Shown here: in pieces, positions 6,393-13,170 of the stretch
Layout of the letters: every line of letters starts with the position of its first letter
Position numbering within the stretch: the stretch's first letter is position 1
DNA from: a candidate division BRC1 bacterium ADurb.BinA292
Lineage (GTDB): Bacteria; Sumerlaeota; Sumerlaeia; MVZB01
Assembly (NCBI GenBank): GCA_002068205.1
Contig: MVZB01000075.1
Span: 1 to 13,237, forward strand
Reading direction: 5' to 3'
DNA length: 13,237 bases
Notes under the pieces: generated by a model
The model's database searches: none
What the model saw: the letters and a program-made list of their open reading frames with translations, nothing else
Told to the model about the DNA's origin: nothing
Made by a program: the position numbers and the translations under genes

Positions 6393-7934
6393 GTGCGCCG
6401 CGTGGAATCGGCTTTGGCGCAGCATCGAACGATTCGCCGGGGTGGTGAGCTGTTGAGTCCTGCCTGGACCGTTATCTCGATTTTGGTGCTCATCGGGGTC
6501 CTGATTTACTTCAGTCACCTGCGGCGCCGCATCGCCCAGTTGCGCGCCATCGCCCGCCAGGCCCAACACGAACAGGAGGCTGTCCTCACCCTGATCGACA
6601 AGCTCGGCGAAAAAATCACCAGTAAGATCGACCTCGAAGAGACCCTGCGCATCCTGACCGAGTATATCGTCGAGGCGACTCGCGCCGAATCGGGCGCCAT
6701 CTTCGTCCTCAACGAAGCCGAGCGCGCCCTGCAGGCCCGCGTCGTCATCGGACCCTTTCCCCCCTTGCATGAAACCCACGATTATGTTTTAACGAAGCCG
6801 AAGTACTTGACAGAGAAGATCAAGAAGGACCGCATTCAGGTCGGCGAGGGCATCATCGGCCTCGTCGCCGAAGAGGGAGTCCCCTTGCTGATCACCGACG
6901 CCGAGGCCGACCCGCGTGTCCCCCGGCACACGACGCTCCTCTCGCAGGTCCACTCGCTGATCCTCTGCCCGCTGCGCGTCCGCGGCCAGGTCCTCGGCGT
7001 CTTCGTCGTCGTCAACAAGCTGGGCGAGGCGATCTTCGATTCGCGCGACCTCGCCCTGTTGCAGGCGCTGGCCGACCAGGCCGCGGTCACGACCGATCTG
7101 GTCAAGCTTTACGACGTGCTGGCCGAGCAGCAGCGGCTGGAAAACGAACTGCGCATCGCCCACGAGTTCCAGCGCATGCTGCTCCCCTCGTCGTTCCCGT
7201 GCATCGAAAACCTGGACTTCTACGCGATGAGCGAAGCGGCCACCGTCGTCGGCGGCGATTACTTCGACTTCTTCGAAGTGGACGAGGATCACCTCGGCCT
7301 GGTCATCGCCGACGTCTCGGGCAAGGGAATCCCCGGCGCGCTGATCATGGCGATGGTCCGCGCGGTCCTCCGCGCCGAGGCCCGCGACAACCTCTCCCCC
7401 AAGGACGTCCTCAGCCGCGTCAACGAACGCGTGCTCCACGATACGAAGGAAAACGTCTTTATCACGATGACTTATGGTATCCTGAACATACGCAACCACG
7501 TGCTGCGGTTCGTGCGGGCGGGCCATGAACCGCTGCTCGTGCGCGAGGCGGCCGCCGAATGGAACGGCCAGAACGGCGTCAGCCAGGTCTCCCCCGAGGG
7601 CATCGCCCTGGGCCTGGTCAACGACGAGATCTTTCGCAATACCCAGGAGGTCGAGGTTGCGCTGCGTCCGGGCGATGTCGCCCTGCTCTATACCGACGGC
7701 GTCATCGAGGCGATGGATCAGGCCAGCCAGGAATACGGCCGCGAGCGCCTGATCCAGATGGTCGCCGGTTGCGACGGCGCCAGCGCGCGCGATCTGGTGG
7801 CGCGCGTCGTCGAGGACATTCATCAGTTCACCCTGGGCATCCCCCAGCATGACGACATTACGATGCTCGCCTTGCGCGTGCGCGGCCCCGGCGCGCAGGA
7901 ACAAAAGCTCGAACCGACACGGAGAACCGCATGA
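6393..7934 (+). CDS. membrane-anchored GAF-PP2C (SpoIIE/RsbU-type) serine phosphatase
   Basis: The 513-residue protein has a transmembrane helix (about 24-42), an Arg/Gln-rich helix with coiled-coil character (43-75), a GAF sensor domain (about 76-242), the linker ELRIAHEFQRMLLPSSFP (252-269) typical of RsbU proteins, and a PP2C/SpoIIE domain (about 270-497). Metal-site acidic motifs are intact: GGDYFD (287-292), ADVSGKGIPGA (306-316), LYTDGVIEA (432-440) and HDDITMLALR (486-495). Known relatives remove phosphate from a STAS anti-anti-sigma protein, and the next gene encodes one. The GAF ligand is unknown. The start is uncertain: GTG 6393 has only a weak GTGGAG before it, and TTG 6453 follows GGTGGTGAG but would shorten the protein right up to the helix. 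Its stop overlaps the next ATG by 4 bases (ATGA). Confidence 0.9.
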   Translation: MRRVESALAQHRTIRRGGELLSPAWTVISILVLIGVLIYFSHLRRRIAQLRAIARQAQHEQEAVLTLIDKLGEKITSKIDLEETLRILTEYIVEATRAESGAIFVLNEAERALQARVVIGPFPPLHETHDYVLTKPKYLTEKIKKDRIQVGEGIIGLVAEEGVPLLITDAEADPRVPRHTTLLSQVHSLILCPLRVRGQVLGVFVVVNKLGEAIFDSRDLALLQALADQAAVTTDLVKLYDVLAEQQRLENELRIAHEFQRMLLPSSFPCIENLDFYAMSEAATVVGGDYFDFFEVDEDHLGLVIADVSGKGIPGALIMAMVRAVLRAEARDNLSPKDVLSRVNERVLHDTKENVFITMTYGILNIRNHVLRFVRAGHEPLLVREAAAEWNGQNGVSQVSPEGIALGLVNDEIFRNTQEVEVALRPGDVALLYTDGVIEAMDQASQEYGRERLIQMVAGCDGASARDLVARVVEDIHQFTLGIPQHDDITMLALRVRGPGAQEQKLEPTRRTA

Positions 7935-8329
7935 GCCAGCCCGCTTCACCCCAGACCGGCGGCCAGGGGGCCTTGAAACCCTTCGCGTTGGAGCGGCTCT
8001 ATCCCGACGGCGGTCCCCCCGGCATCGTCGAGGTGCGCGTCTCCGGGTTCCTCGACGCCCACACCGTGGACGTCTTCGAAAAATCGATGGAAGAGACGAT
8101 CGCGCAGGGCTACAACCGCGTCATCATGAATCTGGGGGCGCTCAACTATATCTCGTCGGCCGGCATCGGCGCGCTGATGGTCCTGCTCCAGCAGCTTCGC
8201 CGCCGTCAGGGCGAGATGGTCATCCTGCAGCCCTCGGCCAAGGTCTTCAAGATCCTCGACCTGCTGGGGTTCACGAAGATCTTCAGCATCGCCGACAGCC
8301 CCGAGGCCGCGCGTCAGCACCTGGCCTGA
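7931..8329 (+). CDS. STAS-domain anti-anti-sigma factor (RsbV/SpoIIAA-like)
   Basis: The 132-residue protein is a single STAS domain after a 30-residue Pro/Gly-rich lead. The core contains VEVRVSGFLDAHTVDVFE (33-50), the phosphorylation loop LNYISSAGIGALMVLL (71-86), and MVILQPSAKVFKILDLLGFTKIF (96-118). By comparison with SpoIIAA and RsbV, the conserved serine is most likely Ser76 of the SSAG motif, with Ser75 possible. When unphosphorylated such proteins bind the anti-sigma kinase and free its target. GGAG (7921-7924) lies 6 bases before the ATG, inside the preceding gene, which it overlaps by 4 bases. That matches its expected role as substrate of that phosphatase. Confidence 0.92.
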   Translation: MSQPASPQTGGQGALKPFALERLYPDGGPPGIVEVRVSGFLDAHTVDVFEKSMEETIAQGYNRVIMNLGALNYISSAGIGALMVLLQQLRRRQGEMVILQPSAKVFKILDLLGFTKIFSIADSPEAARQHLA

Positions 8330-8471
8330 CGCCCCCGGGCGCCGCGCGACCGGCGGCGCGAGCGATTTCGGGCTGTCGCAGTCATCGTCGTGCAGCAAGC
8401 GGGGGCGGAGGGGCTCATCACCGCTTGCTGACTGGATCCAGACCGGCGCGGCGCGGTCCGGAGGCACACCC
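8330..8471. promoter_or_regulatory. structured 142-base spacer between the STAS and kinase genes
   Basis: Two perfect hairpins fill this gap in an otherwise tight operon. GCGCCGC (8339-8345) pairs with GCGGCGC (8353-8359). CAGCAAGCGG (8393-8402) pairs with CCGCTTGCTG (8421-8430) around an 18-base purine-rich loop. Neither is followed by a T run, so neither is a standard intrinsic terminator. They may affect transcript stability or the relative output of the antagonist and kinase genes. Confidence 0.55.
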
Positions 8472-8969
8472 ATGCAGCACCACAGCGCGCGAGCACCGCA
8501 GCCGGGCGGCGACTATCACTTCGAGGTCTACTGCCCCGTCGATACCTCGTTGCTCAACATCCTGCGCCGCTTCGTCTCCAGCGTCGCCGAGGCGATGGGC
8601 TTCGGCGACGAGGAGATCGACAAGATCGAAATGGCCGTCGACGAGGCCTGCACCAACGTCGCTCTGCACGCCTACCGCGACCTCGACCGCCGGCCCGACG
8701 GCAAGCCGGGGATCGAACTCCGCCTCTCGCTCGCCCCCGACTGCCTCACGATTTCGATTCAGGACCGCGGCTGCGGCCTCGCCGCCGCCATCGCCGAATC
8801 GGCCATCACCCTCCAGGATTATCACCACCTCGACCGCACCGACTATCACGGCCTCGGGGTGCTTATCATGAAGGAATTCATGGATGAGGTGCAGTTCAGC
8901 AGCGAGCCGGACGCCGGCACGATCGTCACGCTGAGGAAGTACATTCGCCCCGGCGCCGGCCAGGTCTGA
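8472..8969 (+). CDS. anti-sigma factor serine kinase, HATPase_c_2 type (RsbW/SpoIIAB-like)
   Basis: The 165-residue protein is one GHKL ATP-binding domain. The N box is KIEMAVDEACTNVALHAY (51-68) with Glu58 and Asn62, the G1 box is QDRGCGL (97-103), and the lid and G2 region is YHGLGVLIMKEFMDEV (125-140). These define the anti-sigma kinase group that phosphorylates STAS partners on serine. GGAGG (8460-8464) lies 7 bases before the ATG. Its natural substrate should be the STAS protein just upstream. The target that it sequesters is not known: no sigma factor is encoded in the window, and in some bacteria such kinases regulate non-sigma targets. An Asp/Arg-rich stretch, DLDRRPDGKPG (70-80), sits between N box and beta sheet. 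Confidence 0.92.
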   Translation: MQHHSARAPQPGGDYHFEVYCPVDTSLLNILRRFVSSVAEAMGFGDEEIDKIEMAVDEACTNVALHAYRDLDRRPDGKPGIELRLSLAPDCLTISIQDRGCGLAAAIAESAITLQDYHHLDRTDYHGLGVLIMKEFMDEVQFSSEPDAGTIVTLRKYIRPGAGQV

Positions 8970-8995
8970 CGCGGCGACCGGCGAAGAAGCAACCG

Positions 8996-10582
8996 ATGGA
9001 TGCTCGACCCGCTCACGCACCGGCCAGCTCGCTGGCCAGCCGGCCCTCCGCCCGGCAGGAATCATCCAACCTGATGACGCACATGATCGAACGGGTCCGG
9101 ATGATCAACCGGATCCACGCCGCCCTGCGCTCCAGCCTCAGTCTGGAGGACATTTACTCCATCGCCCTCACGGCGCTGATCTCGCGCCATGGCCTCGGCT
9201 TCTCGCGCGCCTTCCTCTTCGAGGTGGACGAAGTCGCGGGCGAATTGCGCGGCCTCTCGGCGCTCGGCGCCGCGTCGCGCGACGAGCACGAGCGCCTCCA
9301 CGCCGAAATCGATCGCGAGGAGGAACGCCTGGCCCACATGGTCCAGGACCTGCACGGCTTGGACGAAGCGCCCCGCGGCGAGGAATCGCTTTTCGGCCAG
9401 AGCCTGCGCGAGCTGTCGAGCCATTCCTTCTGGATCACGACCTATCAGAAATTTTCCGCCGCCAACGACATGCAGGAGCGCCTGCGCCGCGTGCGCATCC
9501 CCTGGCGCCCGCGCGGCACCACCGACGCCGCCGCCCGCTTCGGCGATCCGCGCCAACCGGCGCCGCCGCGCGCTGCCGCCGGCCTGCTCAGCGAAGTGCT
9601 CGCCGGTGATTCCGCCGTGCTCGTCACCCCGGATCGGCTCGCCGCCGCGACCGTCCCCGACGACGTCAAGGAACTCCTCCCGCACGAGGGCCTCTGGTCG
9701 CCCATCCGTACGCAACGCGGCGTCCGGCTGCTGCTCATCGTCGACAAACCCTTCCAGGATGAACCGCTCGATCACCTCGATATCTATCACATGGAATGGT
9801 TCGCCGGACAACTCGCGCTTGCCCTGGACAACGCCGAGATGTACACCGACCTGGAGACGGCCTACCACAGTCTGCGCGAGCTCGACCAGATGAAGAGCAA
9901 CTTCCTGGCGACGATCAGCCACGAGTTGCGCACGCCCCTGACGGCGATCACCGGCTACGTCCAGCTCCTGCTCGCCAACCGGGTCGGACCCGTCACGCAG
10001 GGGCAGAAAGAGGTCCTCGAACGTATCCGCTCGCACGGCGAACTGTTGACCGGCAAGGTCAACGACATCATCGAGATCGCCGAGATCGACTCGGACAACG
10101 CCCTCGAGGTCGAGCTCAAGCCGGTCGACCCGCTCAACGTGTTGATGGCGGCGCTGCCCCGGGTCGAGTCGCGCCGCGGCCAGAAGCGCATCTCGATCGA
10201 ACCGATCGTGACCGAGGCCATCCCCCCCGTCTGGGCCAATCCGGAGTCGCTCGAACGGATCTTCTTCCACCTGCTCGATAACGCAGTCAAGTTTGGCCAC
10301 CAGCACGGTCACGTGCGCATCGATTTCACCCCGCGCGGCGACGAGCTGCGAATCCGCTTCATCGACGACGGCATCGGCATCTCCGCCGCGCAGCTCAAGC
10401 ATATCTTCGACGCGTTCTATCAGGTCGATAATCAACTGACCCGCAGCTACGAGGGGTTGGGCATCGGCCTGGCCATCATCAACAAACAGCTTGCGCTGAC
10501 TCGCGGCCGCATCGAGGTCGAAAGCGAGGAAGGCAAGGGCTCCATCTTCACGGTCATCTATCCGCTCGCCCAGACGTCGTGA
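8996..10582 (+). CDS. soluble GAF-domain sensor histidine kinase
   Basis: The 528-residue protein has no membrane helix. A GAF-like domain begins about 50 and ends about 285, interrupted by a charged, then Pro/Ala-rich segment (about 95-195). HisKA follows, with the phospho-acceptor His309 in ATISHELRTPLTAITGY. The HATPase domain has an N box FFHLLDNAVKFG (423-434), G1 IDDGIGIS (456-463), F box IFDAFYQVD (470-478) and G2 YEGLGIGLAI (485-494). All kinase residues are present, so it should be active. No receiver domain or response regulator is adjacent, so its phosphotransfer partner is unknown. It begins 26 bases after the kinase gene. The ATG at 8996 has only a GAAGAAG-like signal; ATG 9074 is an alternative start that keeps all domains. 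Its stop overlaps the next GTG by 4 bases. Confidence 0.9.
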   Translation: MDARPAHAPASSLASRPSARQESSNLMTHMIERVRMINRIHAALRSSLSLEDIYSIALTALISRHGLGFSRAFLFEVDEVAGELRGLSALGAASRDEHERLHAEIDREEERLAHMVQDLHGLDEAPRGEESLFGQSLRELSSHSFWITTYQKFSAANDMQERLRRVRIPWRPRGTTDAAARFGDPRQPAPPRAAAGLLSEVLAGDSAVLVTPDRLAAATVPDDVKELLPHEGLWSPIRTQRGVRLLLIVDKPFQDEPLDHLDIYHMEWFAGQLALALDNAEMYTDLETAYHSLRELDQMKSNFLATISHELRTPLTAITGYVQLLLANRVGPVTQGQKEVLERIRSHGELLTGKVNDIIEIAEIDSDNALEVELKPVDPLNVLMAALPRVESRRGQKRISIEPIVTEAIPPVWANPESLERIFFHLLDNAVKFGHQHGHVRIDFTPRGDELRIRFIDDGIGISAAQLKHIFDAFYQVDNQLTRSYEGLGIGLAIINKQLALTRGRIEVESEEGKGSIFTVIYPLAQTS

Positions 10583-11787
10583 CGCCGGCCATTGAAATCA
10601 CCGGATTGAGCAAGCGGTTTCGCGTCGCCGCCGCGCGCGGCCCCCGCCGGGCCTCCGCCGCCGATCCGCGCCGCCGGCCGCTCAACCGCCGCCATGACCT
10701 GTTTCATGCCCTGCGCCAGGTCAGCTTCACCGTCGCGCAAGGCCGCACGCTCGGCCTGGTCGGCCCCAACGGCTCCGGAAAATCCACCTTGCTCAAGATC
10801 CTCGGCGGCGTCATGCAGGCCGACGCCGGAACGATCCGCATGACCGGCCGCGTCGGCGCGCTGCTGGAACTGGGCGCCGGTTTCCACCCGGACCTGTCGG
10901 GCATCGACAACGTCTACCTCAACGGCGCGCTGCTCGGCATCCCCGGCCGCGAGATCGACCGGCTGCTGCCCGAGATCATCCGGTTCGCCGAGCTGGAGCG
11001 CTTCATGGACCTGCCGGTCAAGCACTTCAGTTCGGGCATGACCGCCCGGCTCGGCTTCGCCCTGGCGGCCCAGCTCGCCCCCGACATCCTCCTGATGGAC
11101 GAGACGTTCGCCACCGGCGATGCCCGGTTTCAGGCGCGCGCGCTCGGACGCATCAGTGAGATGAAGGGCCAGGGCCGCACGATGATCCTCGTCAGCCACA
11201 ACCTGGACATGCTGCTGCAACTGGCCGACGAAGTCCTCTGGCTCGAGCAGGGCGCGGTGCGCGCCATCGGCCCGGCGCGCGAGATTCTGGTCGAGTACCG
11301 CGAGCGGGGCCATGCGCGCCTGTTCGGCTCGGACCAGATGCTGGCGCGGCTCGGGCTGGAGGGGGTGCGCATCGAGCGGGTCGCCTGGGCGGAGCCCGCC
11401 GCGGACGTCGGCGCGACGGCGCGCGTGGCGCCCGGCGGCGTCCTCGCGCTGCGCATCGCTTTGCGCCACGAGGGCGACCACCCCGCGCGCGTCCGGCTGG
11501 AGCTGGCCTGGCAGCGCCAGCGCGACGGCCTGGTGCTCGGCCAGACGCGCTGCGAGGTCGAGCTGGAGCCCGGCGGTGCGACCGAACGCACGCTCGTGTT
11601 CCGCGACTGGCTGCTGGAGGAAGGGCATTGGAATCTGGCGGCGGCGGTCGCGCCGGCCGGTGAGCCGCGACCCGTCTTTTATGATCGTCTGCTGGACGCC
11701 GGCCAGGTCGAGGTGCAGACGCCGGCGCCGCTGGAACTACCCGCCGCCGCGCGCATCCCCGCGCGCTGGGAGGTGGCGGAAAACTGA
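10579..11787 (+). CDS. ABC transporter ATP-binding protein, polysaccharide-export (Wzt/TagH) type
   Basis: The 402-residue protein has an N-terminal ABC domain (about 1-240). Walker A is GPNGSGKS (62-69), the signature is HFSSGMTARLGFA (149-161), Walker B is ILLMDE (170-175) and the switch His is in LVSHN (204-208). The LGAGFHPDLSGIDNVYLNG stretch (98-116) and the SSGM signature are hallmarks of the O-antigen/teichoic-acid exporter ATPases. An Arg-rich insert (19-42) precedes ALRQVSF, as in that group. Residues about 245-402 form a beta-rich tail similar in position to the Wzt carbohydrate-recognition domain. Such ATPases push lipid-linked glycans across the inner membrane with an ABC-2 permease, but none lies in the window. 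The GTG at 10579 overlaps the kinase stop (GTGA), so translation is likely coupled. Strand composition changes within this gene. Confidence 0.88.
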   Translation: MTPAIEITGLSKRFRVAAARGPRRASAADPRRRPLNRRHDLFHALRQVSFTVAQGRTLGLVGPNGSGKSTLLKILGGVMQADAGTIRMTGRVGALLELGAGFHPDLSGIDNVYLNGALLGIPGREIDRLLPEIIRFAELERFMDLPVKHFSSGMTARLGFALAAQLAPDILLMDETFATGDARFQARALGRISEMKGQGRTMILVSHNLDMLLQLADEVLWLEQGAVRAIGPAREILVEYRERGHARLFGSDQMLARLGLEGVRIERVAWAEPAADVGATARVAPGGVLALRIALRHEGDHPARVRLELAWQRQRDGLVLGQTRCEVELEPGGATERTLVFRDWLLEEGHWNLAAAVAPAGEPRPVFYDRLLDAGQVEVQTPAPLELPAAARIPARWEVAEN

Positions 11788-11791
11788 AGCG

Positions 11792-11817
11792 CGCCGCCGG
11801 ACGGTCAGGGGGCGGCG
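11792..11817. terminator. hairpin between convergent genes (weak bidirectional terminator candidate)
   Basis: CGCCGCC (11792-11798) pairs with GGCGGCG (11811-11817) around a 12-base loop. It overlaps the larE stop (11805-11807), and the ABC stop is at 11787. No T run follows on either strand, so factor-independent termination is doubtful. Confidence 0.3.
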
Positions 11818-12659
11818 TCGCGGCCGGGGAGGACTTCGTTCAGGCTGCCGGTGCGGTAGCCGGCCAGGTCGACCGTGACGTAGCGGAAGCCCAGTTCCTT
11901 CAGTTTGGCCCAGGCCGACTGGCGGTTCTCCCGCTCGAGGAGGCGGTCCATCTCCTCCGGCGCGACCTCGATGCGGGCGATCTGGTCGTGGTGGCGCACG
12001 CGGACCTGACGCAGTCCGAGCGAGCGCAGGTGCTTTTCGCCCTCGGCCACCTGGCGCAGCTTTTCCCGGTCGATGCCGATGCCGTAGGCGATCCGCGACG
12101 AAAGGCACGGGTTGGAGGGTTTGTCCCAGTTGGCGAGGCCGAGCGCGCGGGCCAGGTCGCGGACGTCGGCCTTGGTCAGGCCGGCCTCGCGCAGCGGGCT
12201 GACCACGCGCAGTTCGGCGACGGCCTGCAGTCCGGGGCGGTAGTCGCCCACGTCGTCGGCGTTGGATCCTTCGGCGATGAACGGGATGCCCAGCCGGCCC
12301 GCCAGGTCGGTCAGCCGCGCGTAGAGCTCGTGCTTGCAGAAGTAGCAGCGGTTGACCGGGTTCTGCTGGTAATGCTCGATGGCCAGTTCGCTGTATGCGA
12401 TGGTCTGCAGGTTGAAGCCGTGGTCGCGGGCGATGGCGAGCGCCGCGTCGAATTCGTCGTCGGTCAGCGTTTCGGAGCGGGCCAGCACGCCGAGGCAGGC
12501 GTCGCCCAGCGCCAGCGTTCCGGCCTTGAGCAGCAGCGTGGAATCGACGCCGCCCGAATAGGCGACGAGCACGCGGCCCATCCGGCGGAAATGGTCGAGC
12601 AGCCGTTGCAGCTTGTCGCGGTGCGGCGGGTCGAGCGGCGGGGCGGGGGCGCTGGACAT
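11805..12659 (-). CDS. larE: LarE-type ATP-dependent sulfur transferase (nickel-pincer cofactor synthesis)
   Basis: The 284-residue protein is an adenine-nucleotide alpha-hydrolase/PP-loop enzyme. The PP-loop is VAYSGGVDSTLLLK (32-45). RSETLTDDEF (61-70), NRCYFCKHELY (103-113), AEGSNADDVGDYRPG (129-143), SPLREAGLTKADVR (154-167) and NWDKPSNPCLSSRIAYG (177-193) are typical of LarE. LarE adenylates and thiolates the pyridinium precursor of the nickel-pincer nucleotide used by lactate racemase and other LarA-like enzymes. Cys185 matches the sacrificial Cys of the Lactobacillus enzyme. Cys105 and Cys108 add a CxxC, as in the [4Fe-4S]-dependent LarE group. ATG 12659 is chosen because upstream codons are unlike LarE and a promoter candidate lies at 12752-12780; its Shine-Dalgarno is weak. 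No larA, larB or larC lies in the window. Confidence 0.9.
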   Translation of the reverse strand: MSSAPAPPLDPPHRDKLQRLLDHFRRMGRVLVAYSGGVDSTLLLKAGTLALGDACLGVLARSETLTDDEFDAALAIARDHGFNLQTIAYSELAIEHYQQNPVNRCYFCKHELYARLTDLAGRLGIPFIAEGSNADDVGDYRPGLQAVAELRVVSPLREAGLTKADVRDLARALGLANWDKPSNPCLSSRIAYGIGIDREKLRQVAEGEKHLRSLGLRQVRVRHHDQIARIEVAPEEMDRLLERENRQSAWAKLKELGFRYVTVDLAGYRTGSLNEVLPGRDAAP

Positions 12660-12751
12660 CCGGAGGGAACCTTGGGGAAATTGGGGAGTTGCGCGAGCGG
12701 CGCGGGGGCGGCTGATGGAAAGACGCTCCCGCGGCGGCCGCCCACGATGGT

Positions 12752-12780
12752 ATTTTACAGGTTGGGCGGCCCGATGGGAA
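12752..12780 (-). promoter_or_regulatory. candidate promoter for larE
   Basis: On the minus strand TTCCCA (12780-12775, 4/6) and TAAAAT (12757-12752, 5/6) are 17 bases apart. Transcription would start near 12745, leaving a leader of about 85 bases. It is the only A/T-rich hexamer in the stretch, which supports the start at 12659. Confidence 0.4.
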
Positions 12781-12854
12781 CCTGGAAAGCCCGCGCGCGG
12801 CGGGGACGGGCAGGTTTTGGGATGACGGGTCATGATGCGGGAGAGAAATTGACC

Positions 12855-12897
12855 GGTTTTCGAGAGCCGAGGACGAGGGACGAGAGACGATTTTTTC
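12855..12897 (-). repeat. dispersed intergenic repeat, copy D (inverted, shorter)
   Basis: The reverse complement contains TCCCTCGTCCTCGGCTCTCG followed by AAAACC, matching the 3' two-thirds of copies A-C. Its 5' part reads GAAAAAATCGTCTCTCG and lacks one 7-base GGCTCTC-like unit, so it is a shorter variant. It sits between the divergent larE and DUF2905 starts. Confidence 0.8.
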
Positions 12898-12912
12898 GGG
12901 ATGGGGAATGCC

Positions 12913-13119
12913 ATGGCGCGCTGGTTCATCGTTGCGGGGGTGCTGCTGATCGCGCTCGGCCTGATCCTGCACTACGCCCCCTGGATGCTGCGCTGGTTCG
13001 GTCGGCTGCCGGGCGATATCCGGATCGAAACCGAGGGCGTCAAGGTATACATCCCGATCGCGACGATGATCGTCGTCAGCCTGTTGCTGACGCTGCTGCT
13101 TCATCTGCTGAAACGCTGA
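12913..13119 (+). CDS. small two-helix membrane protein, DUF2905 family
   Basis: The 68-residue protein has two predicted membrane helices (about 4-22 and 47-66) joined by the family motif GRLPGDIRIE (30-39) and an aromatic turn KVYIPIA (44-50). This matches DUF2905 in length and layout; the family's function is not known. The chosen ATG at 12913 gives the usual family start and follows GGGGA by a few bases. An in-frame ATG at 12901, directly abutting repeat copy D, would add four residues. The gene is divergent from larE, with no clear promoter of its own seen. Confidence 0.85.
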   Translation: MARWFIVAGVLLIALGLILHYAPWMLRWFGRLPGDIRIETEGVKVYIPIATMIVVSLLLTLLLHLLKR

Positions 13120-13147
13120 TTCGGGAATTCGCCGGCAACGCCAAGAG

Positions 13148-13170
13148 GCCGAATCCGGGTGGAATTCGGC
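13148..13170 (+). terminator. hairpin downstream of the DUF2905 gene
   Basis: GCCGAAT (13148-13154) pairs with ATTCGGC (13164-13170), extended by CC/GG with one bulged A around a GGGT loop. It lies 28 bases after the stop. The following bases are purine-rich, with no T run, so termination is only possible. The remainder of the window (13171-13237) is strongly G-rich with no visible gene. Confidence 0.35.

Larger units (their letters stand above)
12660..12912. other. divergent intergenic region between larE and the DUF2905 gene
   Basis: About 250 bases separate the two divergent starts. It holds the larE promoter candidate and the inverted repeat copy D, which ends a few bases before the downstream gene. 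No other gene was recognised, although the larE frame stays open to 12929. Confidence 0.55.

Noticed and set aside
9062..10435. 457-residue minus-strand frame opposite the histidine kinase
   Set aside because: Antisense shadow; the kinase has all H, N, G1 and G2 motifs on the plus strand.
11000..11800. Replication origin
   Set aside because: The skew polarity would fit, but no dnaA/dnaN genes, AT-rich unwinding region or DnaA-box cluster is visible, so only the skew change is reported.
12660..12929. N-terminal extension of larE to 12929
   Set aside because: The extra residues are Pro/Arg-rich, partly encoded by repeat copy D, and lie upstream of the likely promoter; homologues start near 12659.
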